Assembly: GCA_934293375.1 (NCBI GenBank)
Contig: CAKQYS010000003.1
Span: 62,001 to 126,000 of the forward strand
Length of the DNA: 64,000 nt
Direction: 5' to 3'
Source: an uncultured Lachnospiraceae bacterium
GTDB lineage: Bacteria; Bacillota; Clostridia; Lachnospirales; Lachnospiraceae
In this document: piece after piece, positions 61,099 to 64,000 of the stretch
Layout: the number at the start of each line of letters is the position of its first letter
Position numbering within the stretch: position 1 is the stretch's first letter
Translations under genes and position numbers: made by a program
Notes under the pieces: generated by a model
The model's input: only the letters and a program-made list of their open reading frames with translations
The model's database searches: none
Told to the model about the DNA's origin: nothing

Positions 61099-61833
61099 TC
61101 ATGAAATTATGATATGAGAATGCTGGAAGATTATTTTGCGATCATATAATGATTGCGTTTGTACATACTGATTGATACCGGTTGTAATTGCAAGTGCTAG
61201 TTTTTCCTGATATTGATCATCGGACAACAGGAGTGCTTCATCAGCATTCGACAAAAAACCACATTCGACAATGATGACAGGACAGGTGCTGTTTTTCATA
61301 ATGTAGTAAGAATCGTTGGATTTGGCCTGTCTGCGGTTATCCGGATCCGCCAGTGATATCAGAGCTGCCTGCAGTATGCCGGCAAGTTCCTGCCCGGTAT
61401 CAGATCCGGCATAGTAAAAACATTGAGCGCCGTGTATAGAATTGTCCGGGTAACTGTTCTGATGGATGCTGATAACAAAATCCGCCTCGGATTCCTGCAT
61501 CATCTGTACTCTGCGGCTCAGATCAGAGGTCTTTTTGTTGGGGACCTGAGGATCTGACAGCATGCAGTCTGTTTCTCTGGACATTACAACATGGTAACCA
61601 TTTGCTTTGAGACATGCAGCCAGTTTGCGTGAAATCGACAGATTGATATCCTTTTCAAGTTCTCCGTTGATGCCGATCTTACCCGGATCATCACCACCGT
61701 GACCGGGATCGATCAGGATCGTAATGATATGTTTGCTGCTTGTGGTCTGTGTGTTCCAATAAGCAGTGAATGCACCGCAGAGTATAATGGTTCCTATTAC
61801 AATATAAATAATCCCTGAACGCTTACCGGACAT
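61099..61833 (-). CDS. N-acetylmuramoyl-L-alanine amidase, CwlD-like
   Basis: A 244-residue amidase_3 enzyme cleaving the bond between N-acetylmuramic acid and the peptide in peptidoglycan. One N-terminal membrane segment (GIIYIVIGTIILCGAFTAYW) anchors it outside. The zinc and catalytic residues are in IDPGHGGDDPG (His), LEKDINLSIS (Glu), VISIHQNS (His) and VIIVECGFLSN (Glu). Size and topology match CwlD, which makes muramic-delta-lactam of spore cortex, so it may be a sporulation gene; other amidases of this kind are possible. ATG 61833 follows AGAGGTGTTT. Confidence 0.87.
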   Translation of the reverse strand: MSGKRSGIIYIVIGTIILCGAFTAYWNTQTTSSKHIITILIDPGHGGDDPGKIGINGELEKDINLSISRKLAACLKANGYHVVMSRETDCMLSDPQVPNKKTSDLSRRVQMMQESEADFVISIHQNSYPDNSIHGAQCFYYAGSDTGQELAGILQAALISLADPDNRRQAKSNDSYYIMKNSTCPVIIVECGFLSNADEALLLSDDQYQEKLALAITTGINQYVQTQSLYDRKIIFQHSHIIIS

Positions 61834-61926
61834 AAACACCTCTATCAATGATGCCATTATTCTTCAGTATATGAAATGAGAGAGTAATTTATGCGATAAA
61901 AATAAAAACAGAAAATATATGCATTC

Positions 61927-61955
61927 TTGCCCGGAGAGGGGGTCCATGATATAAT
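61927..61955 (+). promoter_or_regulatory. Promoter of the Sua5/YwlC gene
   Basis: TTGCCC (61927-61932) and consensus TATAAT (61950-61955) are 17 bases apart. Transcription would start near 61962, leaving a leader of about 70 bases to the GTG start chosen. Confidence 0.65.
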
Positions 61956-62030
61956 AAACGGAAAAGTAATTGCGTGATGCAGACAAGGGGAATATACCTG
62001 ATCACTGCAGACAGGAAGAAGGATAAAATA

Positions 62031-63074
62031 GTGAATACGCAGATGATTACATGGAATGAACAGGAGCCGGAATGTATTGCTGCGGCTTCAAAATGCCTCA
62101 GGGAGGGTGGTCTCGTAGCATTTCCGACTGAAACAGTATATGGTTTGGGCGGGGATGGTATGAATCCGGCAGCTTCTGAGAAAATATACAGAGCCAAGGG
62201 GAGACCGTCTGATAATCCGTTAATTCTGCATATAGCTCATGAGAGCGCAGTCGAGCAGATTGCAGAACATATCAGCGATGATGCATGGAAACTGATGGAC
62301 GCATTCTGGCCGGGACCGTTGACATTGGTGCTGCCAAAGAAGGCTGCGGTGCCAAAGGAGACAACAGGAGGACTTGATACGGTGGCTGTCAGGATGCCAT
62401 CACATCCTGGTGCCTTGGAACTGATCAGACAATCAGGGGTGTTTGTCGCTGCTCCATCAGCGAATACATCCGGCAGACCAAGCCCATCCAAGGCAGCTCA
62501 TGTATATGAGGATCTCAATGGTAAGATCGATTATATTATTGATGGCGGAGAAGTCGATATCGGGATTGAATCCACGATCGTGGATATGACTTCACAGGTT
62601 CCGATGATCCTTCGCCCGGGTTATATTACACCGGAGATGCTAGAACAGGTAGTTGGACATGTGGAGTTTGATCCGGGTATTATGGGCGTGGCAGCGAATG
62701 TGCGTCCGAAAGCACCGGGGATGAAGTACACACATTATGCACCAAAGGGCGAATTAACCATTGTAGAGGGCAATTTAACAGATGTTGTTCGTAAGATCAA
62801 TGCCCTGACCGCACAGAAGCGGCAGATGGGGCACCGGGTAGGGGTTTTGGCTACGCTGGAAACACGGGAATTATATGATGCAGATGTGGTGTTGTCCATG
62901 GGACGCAGATCAGAACCGATCACAGTTTCGGCAAAATTATACAGTTGTCTGCGTGAATTTGATACATTGGGAATGGAATACATGTATACAGAGTCATTTT
63001 CGGGAGACAGTCTTGGCAACGCGATCATGAATCGTCTTTTAAAGGCTGCAGGACACCGGGTGATTCATATATAA
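62031..63074 (+). CDS. ywlC: L-threonylcarbamoyladenylate synthase (Sua5/YwlC)
   Basis: Makes threonylcarbamoyl-AMP from threonine, bicarbonate and ATP for the t6A modification of tRNAs that read ANN codons. The YrdC domain shows GGLVAFPTETVYGLGGDG, KGRPSDNPLILHI and FWPGPLTLVLP, with SANTSGRPSP; a C-terminal Sua5 domain follows (MKYTHYAPKGELTIV). The frame is open from 61974, but those ATGs lack a ribosome site and lie right at the transcription start. GTG 62031 has AGAAGGA 7 bases upstream and gives 347 residues, the normal length. rpiB follows. Confidence 0.93.
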   Translation: MNTQMITWNEQEPECIAAASKCLREGGLVAFPTETVYGLGGDGMNPAASEKIYRAKGRPSDNPLILHIAHESAVEQIAEHISDDAWKLMDAFWPGPLTLVLPKKAAVPKETTGGLDTVAVRMPSHPGALELIRQSGVFVAAPSANTSGRPSPSKAAHVYEDLNGKIDYIIDGGEVDIGIESTIVDMTSQVPMILRPGYITPEMLEQVVGHVEFDPGIMGVAANVRPKAPGMKYTHYAPKGELTIVEGNLTDVVRKINALTAQKRQMGHRVGVLATLETRELYDADVVLSMGRRSEPITVSAKLYSCLREFDTLGMEYMYTESFSGDSLGNAIMNRLLKAAGHRVIHI

Positions 63075-63162
63075 TATAGAGGAGTTGTTTTGCAGATGTG
63101 TGTATGCATGGCAGACTGCAAAATTGCACAACATAAATAATAAACATATGGAGGAATATTTT

Positions 63163-63591
63163 ATGATCGCATTAGGATGTGATCATGGCGGATATGCCAT
63201 GAAGGAGGAACTGAAGAAGCATTTGGATGAGAGAGGCATTGCCTATCAGGATTTTGGATGTGACAGCGAAGAGTCTGTAGATTATCCGATTTATGCCAAG
63301 AAGGTAGCACATGCGGTGGCGGATGGTGAATGCGAGAAGGGTATTATTATCTGCGGAACCGGGATCGGCGTTTCCATAGCTGCCAACAAGGTTAAGGGTG
63401 TACGTGCGGCTCTTTGCCATGATTGTTTCAGTGCCAAGGCTACAAGAGAGCATAACGATGCAAATGTGCTGACAATGGGAGCCAGGGTAGTAGGACCGGG
63501 ACTTGCAATGATGATAGCAGATATTTTTATCGATACACCGTTTTCAAATGATGAGCGCCATGTCAGAAGAATATCCATGTTAGAGGATTAG
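63163..63591 (+). CDS. rpiB: Ribose 5-phosphate isomerase B
   Basis: Interconverts ribose 5-phosphate and ribulose 5-phosphate in the pentose phosphate pathway. The 142-residue protein has the RpiB signature: MIALGCDHGGYAMK, YPIYAKKVAHAVADGE, IIICGTGIGVSIAANK with the active-site cysteine, and EHNDANVLTMGARVVG. Start at 63163 after GGAGGAATATTTT; the frame is open 26 codons upstream, without ribosome sites. It sits 88 bases after ywlC. Confidence 0.95.
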   Translation: MIALGCDHGGYAMKEELKKHLDERGIAYQDFGCDSEESVDYPIYAKKVAHAVADGECEKGIIICGTGIGVSIAANKVKGVRAALCHDCFSAKATREHNDANVLTMGARVVGPGLAMMIADIFIDTPFSNDERHVRRISMLED

Positions 63592-63648
63592 AGTTGCGAA
63601 ATTATAATAAAAGAAAAGTAAAATGTCTATAAATTTCGACTGGAAATA

Positions 63649-63677
63649 TGGACGATTTAAACAAAAAATGGTATACT
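63649..63677 (+). promoter_or_regulatory. Putative promoter of the AtpI/AtpZ-like gene
   Basis: TGGACG (63649-63654) and TATACT (63672-63677) are 17 bases apart, 33 bases before the coding start. Confidence 0.5.
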
Positions 63678-63710
63678 TACAAGAAGTCTGAAAAGAGGGG
63701 CCGGCAGGTT

Positions 63711-64000
63711 ATGAAGGAAGGAAATAAAATTGCAAAAGCATTCATGTTAGTGCTTCAGATCGGTCTGACTATGATCGTTGCAGTTGGTCTTTGCACAGCC
63801 GCCGGGTATTACATTGATAATCATTTCGGTTGTAATTTGATGTTTTTTTTTATTGCACTCGGTGTGATTTCCGGATACAGCGGATGTTATTCCCTGATCA
63901 GACAGTATATCGATATGACGAGCAGCCGGGACAAGTACGACCAGATGTTCTCTGACTGGGAACAAGGGGAGGATATGTCCGATGATGCCGGGATAAAAGG
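63711..64000 (+). CDS. AtpI/AtpZ-like ATP synthase accessory protein, 3' end outside window
   Basis: A reading frame starting MKEGNKIAKAFMLVLQIGLT at 63711 stays open to the last base (96 codons visible). Two hydrophobic segments (AFMLVLQIGLTMIVAVGLCT and MFFFIALGVISGYSGCYSL) are joined by AAGYYIDNHFG, as in AtpI/AtpZ proteins encoded at the head of F-type ATPase operons, which help assemble the ATPase ring or carry Mg/Ca. The nine-T run at codons 44-47 keeps the frame. The neighbour downstream should be atpB if this is right. Confidence 0.72.
   Translation, partial: MKEGNKIAKAFMLVLQIGLTMIVAVGLCTAAGYYIDNHFGCNLMFFFIALGVISGYSGCYSLIRQYIDMTSSRDKYDQMFSDWEQGEDMSDDAGIK

Noticed and set aside
60912..61112. 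A 66-codon frame on the + strand in the mecA-cwlD gap
   Set aside because: It has no ribosome site, overlaps the 3' end of the amidase gene and reads straight through a strong terminator hairpin.

Overview
The window is a chromosomal segment of a moderate-GC Gram-positive anaerobe, most likely a gut member of the Lachnospiraceae (Clostridia). The support is AGGAGG-type ribosome sites, TTGACA/TATAAT-type promoters, a PTS operon, MecA, a CwlD-like amidase, a flavodiiron oxygen reductase, a DUF512 radical-SAM-like protein, a BceRSAB module and a DUF6033-like protein. I see no rRNA, tRNA, CRISPR array, prophage or full insertion sequence. Most genes look like ordinary resident genes; the accessory features are small.

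Layout. 1-3.2 kb: the end of a fructose-type PTS EIIC gene, then ptsH and ptsI. 3.4-5.4 kb: mscL with a zinc ribbon, and a GH43 glycosidase. 5.4-7.1 kb: a split HipBST toxin-antitoxin operon behind three operator palindromes. 7-10.9 kb: a YitT-type membrane protein, an ECF sigma factor with a putative anti-sigma factor, and a surface transglutaminase. 11-15.6 kb: an SDR oxidoreductase, nadE, an M20/M42-like peptidase and azlCD. 15.7-26.5 kb: a two-component system divergent from an ABC export operon with two lipoprotein adaptors, one FtsX-type permease and two ATPases. 26.5-30.3 kb: an XRE regulator, then an ArsR / HMA protein / Zn-Cd P-type ATPase operon followed by a 266-bp branched palindrome. 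30.4-34.4 kb: a Ca/Na exchanger, the DUF512 protein and two poorly known proteins.

34.4-39.2 kb: the BceRSAB-type antimicrobial peptide module with a BceR-like box. 39.2-43 kb: a MATE transporter, thrH, a small protein and a DUF819 transporter. 43-46.9 kb: a MITE copy, pncA-pncB NAD salvage, a PAP2 phosphatase and the flavodiiron protein. 47-48.1 kb: an Rpn/PD-(D/E)XK protein with GIEQ repeats and a strong in-frame internal start. 48.4-57.1 kb: a long operon tetR-maf-gre followed by three genes resembling Wadjet JetA, JetB and JetC, with no JetD nuclease. 57.1-64 kb: an asparaginase, a small protein, a LytTR regulator behind a second MITE copy, mecA, a possible small RNA, a CwlD-like amidase, the Sua5/YwlC tRNA modification enzyme, rpiB, and the start of an AtpI/AtpZ-like gene that probably opens the F-ATPase operon.

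The strongest candidates for something new are the JetABC-like SMC operon lacking the nuclease and carrying unusual ATPase motifs, the MITE family (two near-identical 215/216-bp elements with terminal inverted repeats and 10-11 bp target duplications), and the Rpn gene with a likely intragenic antitoxin. Next come the HipBST system with a Thr-Val-Pro loop and an apparently leaderless, operator-filled promoter, and a MATE promoter nested in a terminator hairpin.
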